NCBI RefSeq assembly: GCF_000261685.1
Contig: NZ_AJQE01000028.1
Span: 1 to 64,000 of the forward strand
Source: Bradyrhizobium genomosp. I (2014)
Lineage (GTDB): Bacteria; Pseudomonadota; Alphaproteobacteria; Rhizobiales; Xanthobacteraceae
DNA: 64,000 nt
Direction of reading: 5' to 3'
A program made the position numbers and the translations under genes. Under the pieces are notes generated by a model. That model saw only the letters and a list, made by a program, of their open reading frames with translations, was not told the DNA's origin and did no database searches. Below, one piece after another: positions 44,539 to 53,060 of the stretch (position 1 is its first letter; each line of letters starts with the position of its first letter).

Positions 44539-45276
44539 ATGAACCCTCTCGCGCGACCACGCCCGCCGATTCCCAAACCGCAATTGCCGGACGGCGTCCG
44601 CATCTATGCGATCTCGGATATTCACGGCTGCGCGCATTTGCTCCAGCCCATGCTGCGGGTGATCGACGCCGACGTCGAGCGCAGCCGGCCGCGCTATGCC
44701 GTCGAAGTGTTCATGGGCGATTACATCGATCGCGGCCCGGATACGCGCTCGACCCTCGACATCCTGGTCGAGCGGAGCCGCCGGGGAAATGCGGTCTTCC
44801 TCAAGGGCAACCACGAGGCCTTTCTGGTGAGGGTGTTCGAAGACCCTTCCCTGTTCGAGGACTGGATTGCCTTCGGCGGGGCCCAGACATTGATGTCGTA
44901 CGGACTTGCCCCGCCGGATCTCAAGCGCGACGAACCGGCATCGATCATGCGCGATTTGATTCGCGCGATGCCGACCGAGCATCTGGAATTCCTGGACAAC
45001 CTGCGGCTGAGCTTCAGTTGCGGAGACTTCTTTTTCGTCCACGCCGGCGTTCGCCCGGGCGTTCCTTTGGCCGAGCAGACGGAGCGCGATCTGCTCTGGA
45101 TTCGCGAGGAATTCCTCCGGAGCGAGGAGCAGTTCGGCAAGTATATTGTCCACGGTCATACGCCGGTCCGCAGCGCGGAATTCCTGACCAACCGCGTCAA
45201 CATCGACACCGGCGCCTATGCGACCGGCAACCTCACCCTGATGAGCATCCAGGGAAGCCGCATGCTCGCGGTGTGA
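44539..45276 (+). CDS. PPP-family metallophosphatase (calcineurin-like)
   Basis: The 245 aa cytoplasmic protein has the full two-metal phosphatase set: Asp27/His29 (DIHG), Asp61 and Asp64 (GDYIDRG), Asn91/His92 (GNHE), His168 (HAG) and His205/His207 (HGH). This is the PrpA/PrpB/bacteriophage lambda phosphatase class, which can remove phosphate from Ser, Thr and sometimes Tyr. ATG 44539 is used. It lies close to the EPS kinase and no Wzb-like tyrosine phosphatase is in the window, so it may reverse the kinase. That is inference; a general signalling role is equally possible. Confidence 0.9.
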   Translation: MNPLARPRPPIPKPQLPDGVRIYAISDIHGCAHLLQPMLRVIDADVERSRPRYAVEVFMGDYIDRGPDTRSTLDILVERSRRGNAVFLKGNHEAFLVRVFEDPSLFEDWIAFGGAQTLMSYGLAPPDLKRDEPASIMRDLIRAMPTEHLEFLDNLRLSFSCGDFFFVHAGVRPGVPLAEQTERDLLWIREEFLRSEEQFGKYIVHGHTPVRSAEFLTNRVNIDTGAYATGNLTLMSIQGSRMLAV

Positions 45277-45299
45277 CACGGACGCGGCATGCCCGCCAC

Positions 45300-45315
45300 G
45301 GCGAAGGGCTTCGCC
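45300..45315. terminator. Hairpin between convergent genes
   Basis: GGCGAAG (45300-45306) and CTTCGCC (45309-45315) form a perfect inverted pair with almost no loop; the inner pairs must open to fold. It lies between the phosphatase stop and the stop of the small gene on the other strand, so it may serve both. Confidence 0.45.
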
Positions 45316-45590
45316 TAGTTCAGCAAGCGGGGCTTCTCCACCCGGGCACGGGTTTCGGCCATCCAATCGTTCCAGGCCCGCTCATGTTTGACGTAGAGCT
45401 CGAGCCAACGCTCGTTCTCACCCTCGCGAACACAACGCTGCTCGCCAGCCAAACCAGCGCTCAAGCGAGCATTCGGATTGTCCAGGGTTTCGAATTCGAT
45501 TGTCTCGGAGATCGTCAACCCAACGAGCACACGCTGTCCGGCGCCATCGACGATGTAGCGCCGAGGCGCGTCCTTCTTGGGTTCACTCAT
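45315..45590 (-). CDS. Small conserved-type hypothetical protein, 91 aa
   Basis: The protein starts MSEPKKDAPRRYIVDGAGQ and continues with a short strand-rich part (VLVGLTISETIEFETLD) and a helical, Trp-containing end (RWLELYVKHERAWNDWMAE). It has good coding bias and is charged and soluble. No family or function is recognised. It is convergent with the phosphatase gene. Confidence 0.7.
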   Translation of the reverse strand: MSEPKKDAPRRYIVDGAGQRVLVGLTISETIEFETLDNPNARLSAGLAGEQRCVREGENERWLELYVKHERAWNDWMAETRARVEKPRLLN

Positions 45591-45650
45591 ACGTCATGCC
45601 CCATTCGTTTCAGTGAGACCCCGGATCCCTGCGCCCCAATCGGACCTTAC

Positions 45651-45824
45651 CTAAAAGGCTCGCCGGGCATGGCCGAATGTCGAGGTGGGAGTCGGCCGGG
45701 CCACTCGACGCGAGATGCCGCAGGATGAGTTCGCAGGTCCTCGCTGGACGCGCCAGGCGCGCAATGCGTATCCCAAGATGAGGCCTGTGCCGAAAATGGA
45801 AGCGGTGACAAGTGCAGAAGCCAT
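45651..45824 (-). CDS. Possible small membrane peptide, 57 aa
   Basis: The frame encodes MASALVTASIFGTGLILGYA, one hydrophobic segment, and a basic, Ser/Pro-rich tail. The N-terminal part looks like small bradyrhizobial membrane proteins. There is no good ribosome site, and the tail has weaker coding character. An in-frame start at 45890 is less likely. Treat as tentative. Confidence 0.35.
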   Translation of the reverse strand: MASALVTASIFGTGLILGYALRAWRVQRGPANSSCGISRRVARPTPTSTFGHARRAF

Positions 45825-46017
45825 AGGAGTCGTCCCGGATAGTGCGAGACTTATCAAGGCCAAGCAGTGTGTCGACATCATGGTTTTCATCGATTCCTGG
45901 CGCCGAAAGATTGTTCAGGCGTGATCTCTCGTGCGCATGCAGCGCTTGTGCCGGCCCGGCGGGCCTCCCATGCATCTCATCTCGGCAGCAACGCTCGAGT
46001 TCTTTCCACAAGCGCCA

Positions 46018-46033
46018 CTCTCTATATAGAGAG
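46018..46033. promoter_or_regulatory. Perfect 16-bp palindrome
   Basis: CTCTCTATATAGAGAG is a perfect palindrome with a TATATA centre, followed by further GA repeats. It lies 151 bp before the small exported protein gene. It could be a regulator site overlapping a -10 box. There is no known match to name. Confidence 0.4.
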
Positions 46034-46184
46034 AGAGTGCTCGCGGCCTTCGCATCCTGTTGCCGTCGAACGGACGCCTCTTTCTCGCGCACGAAATTTA
46101 GAGCAATCGAGCCAGCCCACGCCCTTGCAACCATCTGGAACCCGTCGCATTATTTCGTATCTCATTCACGAGGGATACAATCCA

Positions 46185-46451
46185 ATGAACTTCCGCGCCG
46201 TTATCTCATCCATTGCCCTGTCTGCCCTCGGCCTCACCTTGGCGGTATCCGTCGCTCCGGCCGCCGAGCTCTCCCTTGCTCCGGCACATCAGCGGTCGGC
46301 CCACGTCCAAGGCGGATTTGTGCTATGGGATGACGTCTACCCGCCCGCAATTTACGGCCCCCAGCTTCGCCCGGTCGAGGAAGTCGCAGCCATGAAGGCG
46401 CAGGCGCGCCCGGTGTCCCAGCGCTGGTGGGGCTATTGGTACGTCCGGTAG
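46185..46451 (+). CDS. Small exported protein, 88 aa
   Basis: The protein has a clear Sec signal (MNFRAVISSIALSALGLTLA...APA, cut near residue 26). The mature part is short and aromatic: FVLWDDVYPPAIYGPQL and RWWGYWYVR. A GAGGGAT ribosome site stands 10 bp before ATG 46185, which rules out the longer upstream frame. Its mature end, rich in Trp and Tyr, resembles that of the small exported protein at 52611 in style. Function unknown. Confidence 0.7.
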   Translation: MNFRAVISSIALSALGLTLAVSVAPAAELSLAPAHQRSAHVQGGFVLWDDVYPPAIYGPQLRPVEEVAAMKAQARPVSQRWWGYWYVR

Positions 46452-47050
46452 GAAACCGGAGCGAATCGACTTCAGCTACTTGGTGCTGAACACCAAAGGC
46501 CCCGGATTGACCGGGGTCGATCGCCTGATGTGAGCCGGCGCATTCTCCAAGGCTGCTTCTCGTCATTTTGGCTCGGGCAAGTATCGCCCAGATGCCTCGC
46601 GAGTGACAGCAGGCAAACCTGCAAGCCGAAGACATAGTCTGACGGATCGTACCCAAGTTGGGTCATGCGCAAGACGTCACGGCGCGCCATTTCACCGCTG
46701 CAACTCCGGGTCGGCTCTCGCTCACAGATATCACCCGCATCCCGACTGAGGAGGGCTAGCAGTATCCGGCTGCCGTCATGGACCTTCTCGAGATCCTGGG
46801 CGATGCGCGACCACATGCGCTCGAACTCGTATCATCCGCACTGACGATCGCGATCCGTCAGCCACGGTCCGCTGCCGGATTGATCAATCGTTCCGATGGC
46901 GGCGTGCCGTGTGCCCCCAAGGAACATCGCGCACGGCAAAGCAACCAAAGGACGAATCTTGTTAAGATTGAAACTTGTACTTGTTAGTGTAGGATTAAGG
47001 GAGAGTCCGCTATTTCTCCCTTGCGGATTGCAGCATCCCCAACCGTCGTT
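46452..47050. other. Sparse region with one doubtful ORF
   Basis: Apart from the tentative minus-strand frame at 46472-46816, nothing is recognisable here. The stretch between 46817 and 47050 is of ordinary composition and without repeats. Confidence 0.4.
46472..46816 (-). CDS. Doubtful hypothetical protein, 114 aa
   Basis: The frame shows moderate GC at third positions and a plausible helical segment (WSRIAQDLEKVHDGSRILLA), plus MTQLGYDPSDYVFGLQVCLL near the middle. The last 25 residues look non-coding. It could be a small gene or a decaying fragment. No family is recognised. Confidence 0.35.
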   Translation of the reverse strand: MWSRIAQDLEKVHDGSRILLALLSRDAGDICEREPTRSCSGEMARRDVLRMTQLGYDPSDYVFGLQVCLLSLARHLGDTCPSQNDEKQPWRMRRLTSGDRPRSIRGLWCSAPSS

Positions 47051-47269
47051 TTACAGATCCAGCTGGCTGCGCAAAGCGTCACGCTCGTCGAGAAGTTCTC
47101 GTAGTTGTCGAGCATTGTCGGATTGAGTCTCCTGCCACTCGATGCGGTCCTCGGCAGTCCACAGGAAAGACTCGCGATTGAACCGAGCTTTCTCTGCCCT
47201 ATCAAACTCCGTAAAGAGCTTGATGTCGCGCTCAACCTGGTCCAGTTGCTCCTGGAGAGTTCTTGGCAT
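47051..47269 (-). CDS. Small coiled-coil protein, 72 aa
   Basis: The protein is almost entirely helical and charged, with heptad-like patterns: RTLQEQLDQVERDIKLFTEF and ARQLRELLDERDALRSQLDL. ATG 47269 is chosen because GAGGGA lies 7 bp upstream; the open frame continues to 47341. It is cytoplasmic and probably oligomeric. No function can be proposed. Confidence 0.6.
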   Translation of the reverse strand: MPRTLQEQLDQVERDIKLFTEFDRAEKARFNRESFLWTAEDRIEWQETQSDNARQLRELLDERDALRSQLDL

Positions 47270-48056
47270 CAGCCGTTCCCTCGGCCCTGCCTCTAGCCCA
47301 TTTCGATTTTCCGAGTATTCGGCGTAGCGATCAATAGGCATTCACTCCCCTCGGGCGCATGGATCGTCGCTCGGACATCACCGCAGAGGTTGCATTTTCT
47401 GGGTCTACATATCCCTACTTTTCGATTGAGGTCAAACGAGGACGGCTGCGGCGCGACGTTTGATCTGGAGCGGCCGAGAGCCGTGATCCGGAATACCTCA
47501 TCGAGGAACATAGGGGCGGTCATGCCGAGCCCCGAACATCGAAGGTCATGACCTTCCGACAATCCCGTGGACGCGCACTTCGGACTTGCCCGCTTCGCAG
47601 GAGCCGCAGTCAGCCGAGCCTAGGCTCTGGCCGCGAGTGCCGAATGAGAGTGCAACAGGATTGCTGCAATTCACTTGCCCTGAGAACAGCTCGCAAGAGC
47701 TGCATGTAATTTAACGTTGAATTATGAATTGATTGCAACTCGCGCCCGAGCCGGCCCGTGAGCGCTCCAGGTCGAGAACCAAGGGTGTCGCGCGAAATCT
47801 CTCCGGTCGTCGATTCGCCACGGCCGAAGCTCCGAAAATCGCGATGAACCGGTGATGTTCATATCGGACTCCGCGATGACGTCGGCCCAAACGCCCGAGC
47901 TTATTGATCGCATCGCCCAACCAACCAATCGCTTCGTTTCATTCCATGGTTGGTGCATCAACGCCCTTTGGTTGGCCGGATGGTGCTGGATCCGTTGCAC
48001 GTCGATCGCCGGAAGACGACGCAGGACCAGGATCTTGGACCCGCAGCTCAAGCCAA
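47270..48056. other. 787-bp region without a supported gene
   Basis: Open frames on both strands (for example 47722-48051 minus) translate into sequence without fold-like patterns and have no ribosome sites. One hairpin is visible (CAGCTC at 47687-47692 and GAGCTG at 47697-47702), followed by an AT-rich stretch at 47703-47740. The region lies downstream of the GDP-fucose operon and may hold decayed genes. Confidence 0.45.
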
Positions 48057-48662
48057 CTAGCGGCGCGGATCGGATTGCTCTGAGAGTGCATTGCGGGACT
48101 TGTCCCCACCGGACGCGCGGCGATCGCGCACGACCCGCGCGGGCTCGCCAATGGCCACGACCTCGGGAGGAACGTCCCTGAGCACGGTGCTCCGCGCGCC
48201 GACGACGGCGCCTCTGCCCACCTTCACGCCCGGCGCAACAAACACGTCGCTGGCGATCCAGACTTGATCGCCGACCGTGATCGGGGCGGTGATGTAGCTG
48301 AACGCGATGTCGTCCATGTCATGCGATCCCGTGCAGAGATAGGATCGCTGCGAAATTACCGAATGAGAGCCGATCGAAATGAAATCCAGGCTATACAGTT
48401 CGACGTGATCGCCGACCCAGGAAAAGTCCCCTATCTCGGTCTTCCAGGGGTAGGTCACGCGCACCGTCGGGCGCAGCAGCACCTTACGGCCGATCTTTGC
48501 TCCGAACAGACGCAACAGAAAACGCCGCCATGCAAAAAAGGGCTGAGGCGAAAGTGCAAAGAGCGTCGATTGAACGACCTGCCAAAGCACCACGACGACC
48601 GCTCCCCGTCCGCGAAATCCCGGCGGCACACGAAACTGATCCAACTTCTGGAACTCGCGCAT
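48057..48662 (-). CDS. WcaF-type hexapeptide acetyltransferase
   Basis: The 201 aa protein has left-handed beta-helix repeats, such as IGDFSWVGDHVELYSLDFIS, IGSHSVISQRSYLCTGSHD and VGRGAVVGARSTVLRDVP. The colanic-acid-type N-terminus is LFALSPQPFFAWRRFLLRLF. It should O-acetylate a sugar of the repeat unit using acetyl-CoA. It lies 34 bp after fcl and closes the operon wcaI-like - gmd - fcl - wcaF-like. The last 20 residues are polar and unusual. Confidence 0.9.
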   Translation of the reverse strand: MREFQKLDQFRVPPGFRGRGAVVVVLWQVVQSTLFALSPQPFFAWRRFLLRLFGAKIGRKVLLRPTVRVTYPWKTEIGDFSWVGDHVELYSLDFISIGSHSVISQRSYLCTGSHDMDDIAFSYITAPITVGDQVWIASDVFVAPGVKVGRGAVVGARSTVLRDVPPEVVAIGEPARVVRDRRASGGDKSRNALSEQSDPRR

Positions 48663-48696
48663 TCTGGTAAATTCGGCCGAGAGGGAGGACTATGTT

Positions 48697-49680
48697 TCAC
48701 CCGCTGTCTATAGCGGATGCCTGGGTCCTCAGGTAGGCCTCGTAGGCGCGCCGCATCCCGGCCTCCAACGGAGTCCTGGCCTGCCACCCGAGTGCTGAGA
48801 GACGACTGACATCAAGCAGCTTGCGCGGCGTTCCGTCGGGACGCGTCGGGTCGAAGACGACGTCTCCCTGATAGTCGACGATACCGGCGATCATATGGGC
48901 GAGCTCAGCGATGGTAATGTCGCTGCCAGTCCCGATGTTGATCGGCCTCTCGTCGGAATATTTCTTCATCAGGTGAATACAAGCATCCGCCATGTCGTCA
49001 ACGAAGAGAAACTCGCGGCGCGGCGAGCCGCTCCCCCAGACGACGACGCTCTTGTTTCCGGCGACCTTGGCTTCGTGAAAGCGTCGGATCAGGGCCGCTG
49101 CGACATGGCTGTATTCCGGGTGATAGTTGTCCCCGGGGCCATAGAGATTGCTCGGCATCACGCTGATGAAGTCGGAGCCATATTGGCGCCGATAAGCCTC
49201 CGCCATCTTGATGCCGGCGATCTTGGCGATGGCATAGGGCTCGTTGGTCGGCTCAAGCAGACCAGTCAAGATCGATTCTTCGCGCAGCGGCTGAGGCGCG
49301 AATTTCGGATAGATACAGGATGAACCGAGAAACATCAGCTTCTCGGCACCGTTTGCATGTGCAGCGTGGATGACGTTAGCCGCGATTGCAATGTTCTCGT
49401 AGATGAACTCGGCGCCAAGCTTGTCGTTCGCGGCAATTCCTCCCACCTTGGCCGCTGCGACGAACACGACCTGCGGCCGCATCCTTGCGAACCAATCGAA
49501 CACCTGAGCTTGGTTGGTCAGGTCGATTTCGCTTCGCTTCGCGGTGAGCAACCGCACGTCTTCTTGCGCGAGCCTGCGCACCAGTGCAGCACCGACCATC
49601 CCACGATGCCCGGCGACGTAGACGCTCTTGCCCTTCAGATCAAACTCCGTGGCTGGCACTCGATCGCTCCCGCCTTGCAT
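48697..49680 (-). CDS. fcl: GDP-L-fucose synthase
   Basis: The enzyme epimerises and reduces GDP-4-keto-6-deoxy-mannose to GDP-L-fucose with NADPH. The 327 aa show the nucleotide loop [20 protein letters not shown], and the catalytic Tyr149-x3-Lys153 (PYAIAK). The start overlaps the 3' end of gmd by 41 bp; a GTG at 49659 would shorten the overlap. In rhizobia a homologue (nolK) serves Nod factor fucosylation, but the context here is polysaccharide. Confidence 0.95.
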   Translation of the reverse strand: MQGGSDRVPATEFDLKGKSVYVAGHRGMVGAALVRRLAQEDVRLLTAKRSEIDLTNQAQVFDWFARMRPQVVFVAAAKVGGIAANDKLGAEFIYENIAIAANVIHAAHANGAEKLMFLGSSCIYPKFAPQPLREESILTGLLEPTNEPYAIAKIAGIKMAEAYRRQYGSDFISVMPSNLYGPGDNYHPEYSHVAAALIRRFHEAKVAGNKSVVVWGSGSPRREFLFVDDMADACIHLMKKYSDERPINIGTGSDITIAELAHMIAGIVDYQGDVVFDPTRPDGTPRKLLDVSRLSALGWQARTPLEAGMRRAYEAYLRTQASAIDSG

Positions 49681-50710
49681 CCTTCAGATCGCTTGCCACC
49701 ATCTCGTGCACCAGCTGGCCGAACGTCCGCTTCGGCTTCCAACCCAGCACCCGGTTCGCCTTGCTGGCATCGCCAACCAGAATGTCCACCTCGGTTGGCC
49801 GGAAGTAGGTCGGGTCGATTCGAACCACCGTCTTGCCGCTGCTTCGGTCGACGCCAATCTCATCAACGCCCTTGCCGCGCCATTCGATCTCGCGTCCCAC
49901 CTCCCTGAAGGAGAGTTCAACCATCTCGCGCACCGAGCGGGTCTCACCAGTGGCAAGCACGAAATCGCCCGGCTTATCCGCCTGCATGATCAAGTGCATC
50001 CCTTCGACATAGTCCTTGGCATGCCCCCAGTCTCGTTTCGCCTCGAGATTGCCGAGGTAAAGCGTATCCTCGATCCCGACCTCGATGCGGGCCACAGCGC
50101 GCGTGATCTTGCGGGTTACGAACGTTTCACCGCGGATGGGGCTCTCGTGGTTGAACAGGATGCCGTTGCTGGCAAACATCCCGTAGGCCTCGCGGTAGTT
50201 GACCGTGATCCAGTATCCGTAGAGCTTCGCGACACCGTAGGGCGAGCGCGGATAGAACGGCGTTGTCTCCCTCTGCGGGATCTCCTGCACCAACCCATAC
50301 AGTTCGGACGTGGATGCCTGGTAGAACCGCGTATCCTTCTCCATGCCCAGGATGCGGATCGCCTCCAAAAGCCTCAGTACCCCGATTGCGTCGGCGTTCG
50401 CGGTGTATTCGGGACTCTCGAAACTGACGCCGACATGGCTCTGCGCCGCCAGATTGTAGATCTCCGTCGGCTTGATCTGCTGCACGAGCCTGATCAGATT
50501 GGTGGAATCCGTCATGTCGCCGTAGTGCATCAGGAACGGCACCTCACCAACGTGCGGGTCCCGATATAGATGATCGACACGAGCCGTATTGAAGGAAGAC
50601 GAACGCCGTTTGATGCCATGAACGACATAACCGAGCGATACGAGGTGCTCGGCGAGATATGCACCGTCTTGTCCAGTAACGCCCGTAATTAGCGCAACAC
50701 GTCCACTCAT
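49640..50710 (-). CDS. gmd: GDP-mannose 4,6-dehydratase
   Basis: Gmd converts GDP-D-mannose to GDP-4-keto-6-deoxy-D-mannose, the substrate of Fcl. The 356 aa contain [31 protein letters not shown] and the catalytic YGVAK. ATG 50710 ([10 protein letters not shown]) is preferred over 50749. It overlaps fcl, and the two together make GDP-L-fucose. The preceding gene encodes a WcaI-like transferase that may use it. Confidence 0.96.
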   Translation of the reverse strand: MSGRVALITGVTGQDGAYLAEHLVSLGYVVHGIKRRSSSFNTARVDHLYRDPHVGEVPFLMHYGDMTDSTNLIRLVQQIKPTEIYNLAAQSHVGVSFESPEYTANADAIGVLRLLEAIRILGMEKDTRFYQASTSELYGLVQEIPQRETTPFYPRSPYGVAKLYGYWITVNYREAYGMFASNGILFNHESPIRGETFVTRKITRAVARIEVGIEDTLYLGNLEAKRDWGHAKDYVEGMHLIMQADKPGDFVLATGETRSVREMVELSFREVGREIEWRGKGVDEIGVDRSSGKTVVRIDPTYFRPTEVDILVGDASKANRVLGWKPKRTFGQLVHEMVASDLKDARRERSSASHGV

Positions 50711-50863
50711 ATGCAAAAACCTGCCGTTGACCGCCGGGATTGGAGACAAATACGATGATGATAGAATGGCTCAACCACCGGAGACATGTAGAAGCGACCT
50801 TCCATGCAGGTCAATCGTAGCCGGCACGGATCATTAACGCAGGAGACATCCTGACGTGTCGCG

Positions 50864-52168
50864 TCAGGACAGAGGAAGAGCGTCATCGATCGATGCCGCC
50901 GCCTTCCCGGAAACCACACCTGGCCCGTGTTCAGATCTGCCCGGCCGACCGCAGATCGAACTCATGCTCGCGATCCAGCGACGCACGATGGTACGGCGGT
51001 CCCAACGCTCGATGGAACGCTTTCGTCCCTCTGCACCGAGCCTCTCGCGAAGAGAGGGATCTTCGCTCAACTGAAGAATGGCATCTGCAAGCGATCGAAC
51101 GTCTCCCGCCGGAACGAGCAGGCCGGCACCCTGCACTTCGGCAGCAAGCCCCGTGCCCCGTTCTGCCATCGCGACGACGGGACGCGCGGACGCAAACATC
51201 GCCCCCAACTTGGACGGCAATACGAGATCGGCCGCCTCCGCCCTCTGCGGGACTACGTGAAGGTCGGCCGTCGCCAGCAATTCGTTGAAACTTTCGTTCG
51301 GCTGCAGTCCCAGGAAATGGACTCTCGGATTCTCAGAGGCCATCTCCACCAGTCTTGCCTTGTGCGGCCCTTCACCTGCCAGAATGAAATGCAGTCGCGG
51401 ATTGCGCCGAAGAAGGGCGGCGGCTTCGACGAGGAGGTCAAGTCCTTGCTTCGCCGACATGGTCCCGGAGTAGAGAGCAACGACGTCATCTTCGTCGATA
51501 TTCAGGGATGTGCGATATCTGGTCTTCTTCGGACGGGGAAATATCGCATCCGTGTCGATCCAGTTCCGGATCTCGGTCGTTCTCTGCGGATCAACGTCTT
51601 TGTCCCACAAACGCTCCACCATTTGCGGACAGATGCTGGAAACGCGATCAAACGATCTGAGGACCGCCGCCTCCGCCTTGAGCATCACCTTTCGCAGTGA
51701 AGCATTCCGGAGCAGGCCCAGACCGTATGCGGCATCAATCTCGAAGTCTTGTACATGAAGCCACGACTTGGCATCGATACGACGAGCAACAAAGGAAGCA
51801 AATCGGGCCGACATCAACGACGGCGCGACTGAAATGATGATGTCGGGCCGCCAGCAATATGCATCGATCAGCGCCGGCACCAGGCTTGTCAGTGCAAAGG
51901 ACAGGTGATGAATCAGACGCCTTGCACCGGTCGGCTGCCTGGGAACGTAGATCGGCGCTCGCACTACGCTCACGCCCTCCATCATCGAGCGCCTGAAATA
52001 GGAGGTATTCAAACCGGCGGGGATGCTCCAGGCCGGATAGTAGGGAGGCGCCGTAACGACCCTCACCTCATGGCCCTCGGCAACAAGGCTTTCGCAAAGC
52101 TCCGTATTGTATTTGGCCACACCGATCAGATCGGGAGCGTAATTGATGCCGATCAAAAGAATGCGCAT
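50864..52168 (-). CDS. WcaI-type GT4 glycosyltransferase
   Basis: The 434 aa protein matches the colanic acid WcaI family: MRILLIGINYAPDLIGVAKY, VRVVTAPPYYPAWSIP, LHVQDFEIDAAYGLGLL, and LPSKLGAMFASARPVVA in the donor domain. WcaI is thought to add fucose, which fits the gmd-fcl genes 153 bp downstream on the same strand. It is the first gene of that module. The C-terminal 30 residues are low-complexity and variable. Confidence 0.92.
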   Translation of the reverse strand: MRILLIGINYAPDLIGVAKYNTELCESLVAEGHEVRVVTAPPYYPAWSIPAGLNTSYFRRSMMEGVSVVRAPIYVPRQPTGARRLIHHLSFALTSLVPALIDAYCWRPDIIISVAPSLMSARFASFVARRIDAKSWLHVQDFEIDAAYGLGLLRNASLRKVMLKAEAAVLRSFDRVSSICPQMVERLWDKDVDPQRTTEIRNWIDTDAIFPRPKKTRYRTSLNIDEDDVVALYSGTMSAKQGLDLLVEAAALLRRNPRLHFILAGEGPHKARLVEMASENPRVHFLGLQPNESFNELLATADLHVVPQRAEAADLVLPSKLGAMFASARPVVAMAERGTGLAAEVQGAGLLVPAGDVRSLADAILQLSEDPSLRERLGAEGRKRSIERWDRRTIVRRWIASMSSICGRPGRSEHGPGVVSGKAAASIDDALPLS

Positions 52169-52610
52169 TCAATCCAATTCCTGAACGATAACTCGTATCC
52201 AAAACTCGAGACAGCCAAGGATCACCGCATTGGCTCAACAGCCTCCGCTGAACGATCGCTGCCGCGGCGGCTAATCGCCGCTTGAACTCCGGTGCGAAAT
52301 CAAGGGAACTACGCCTGGTACAGGCCCGCCAATCATCGGAGACGAGCTTCGCTCCACGTCGACACGGCACGGCTTGTGCCAATCTTGGCAGCCTGATCTT
52401 GGCAGCCTGACCGAACTCAGCCCCGCAGTCCGTGAACCTTCGGGCCAGAACGTGCGCTTGCGCAACGCGCCAGTCTCTCGCTCCCCACACTTTCGCTGCG
52501 AGGTGGTGGCAGCTCTCATTAACGGAGTAAAGAAATGATCATTTTAATGATGAACGCGCACCGCCGAGAGCCGTCAAGCAACAACGGAAGCCTTCCGAGA
52601 AACGCCCCTC
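52169..52610. other. Intergenic region upstream of the wcaI-like gene
   Basis: This 442-bp gap presumably holds the promoter of the GDP-fucose operon. It contains a duplicated TCTTGGCAGCCTGA (52382-52409) and a perfect 12-bp palindrome AAATGATCATTT at 52533-52544 in an AT-rich patch. No gene is supported. Confidence 0.5.
52533..52544. promoter_or_regulatory. Perfect 12-bp palindrome AAATGATCATTT
   Basis: It lies in the AT-rich patch between two minus-strand genes, 365 bp upstream of the wcaI-like start and 67 bp downstream of the small exported gene. It could be an operator or part of a terminator for the latter. There is no known match. Confidence 0.3.
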
Positions 52611-52901
52611 CTAGTAAGCCCGGCGAAGGATCGGGCTGGTCTCCGCTATACAGACCCGGTCCCAATACCAGCCGTAGGGAGTTTCCACGCGAACTTGAGG
52701 GCAACGCCGCCGCGGCACATAGCGGTAAGGATAAGATTGAGCCCAGAAGGTGACCGGCAACACGTGCTCGACCGGCGCCGGGACTACGGGTGCCGAGACT
52801 AGGGGTGCCGGCAACTGCATCGCAGCGATTGCCTGCGGCCCGGCCAACAGGACCATTGCCGATACCAACAACCCCAAACGCCGGATAGTCTTCTTCGCCA
52901 T
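52611..52901 (-). CDS. Small exported protein, 96 aa
   Basis: The protein has a Sec signal (MAKKTIRRLGLLVSAMVLLA, cut after AIAA near residue 27) and a mature part rich in Pro and aromatic residues (YPYRYVPRRRCPQVRVETPY, GWYWDRVCIAE) with two cysteines that could form a bridge. The start at 52901 has a GGGGAAGG ribosome site; the longer frame to 52958 lacks one. Similar short YPY/GWYW proteins are common in rhizobia, without known function. Confidence 0.7.
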   Translation of the reverse strand: MAKKTIRRLGLLVSAMVLLAGPQAIAAMQLPAPLVSAPVVPAPVEHVLPVTFWAQSYPYRYVPRRRCPQVRVETPYGWYWDRVCIAETSPILRRAY

Positions 52902-53060
52902 CGCCTTCCCCTGCGCTCGCCAGCCGGCGACGAAATTCGCCAAACTAGAATATTTCAAAATTCAGCCGGATATCGAGTTTATTGTTTATCAACGGGATCA
53001 GAAAAAGGCAACGGACCATGGCGCGCCCATCCACCACCACGGAATGTCTCATCGGGTCCG

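Larger units (their letters stand above)
45591..46184. other. Intergenic region with possible small ORF and a palindrome
   Basis: A possible 57-residue membrane peptide on the minus strand and a perfect 16-bp palindrome at 46018-46033 are the only features seen. The rest shows no repeat or gene. Confidence 0.4.

Noticed and set aside
47722..48051. 109-codon minus-strand frame
   Set aside because: It has no ribosome site, no fold-like pattern and weak coding bias.
48697..50710. Nod factor fucosylation genes (nolK/noeL)
   Set aside because: The enzymes are homologous, but no nod box or nod gene is seen and the neighbours are EPS genes.
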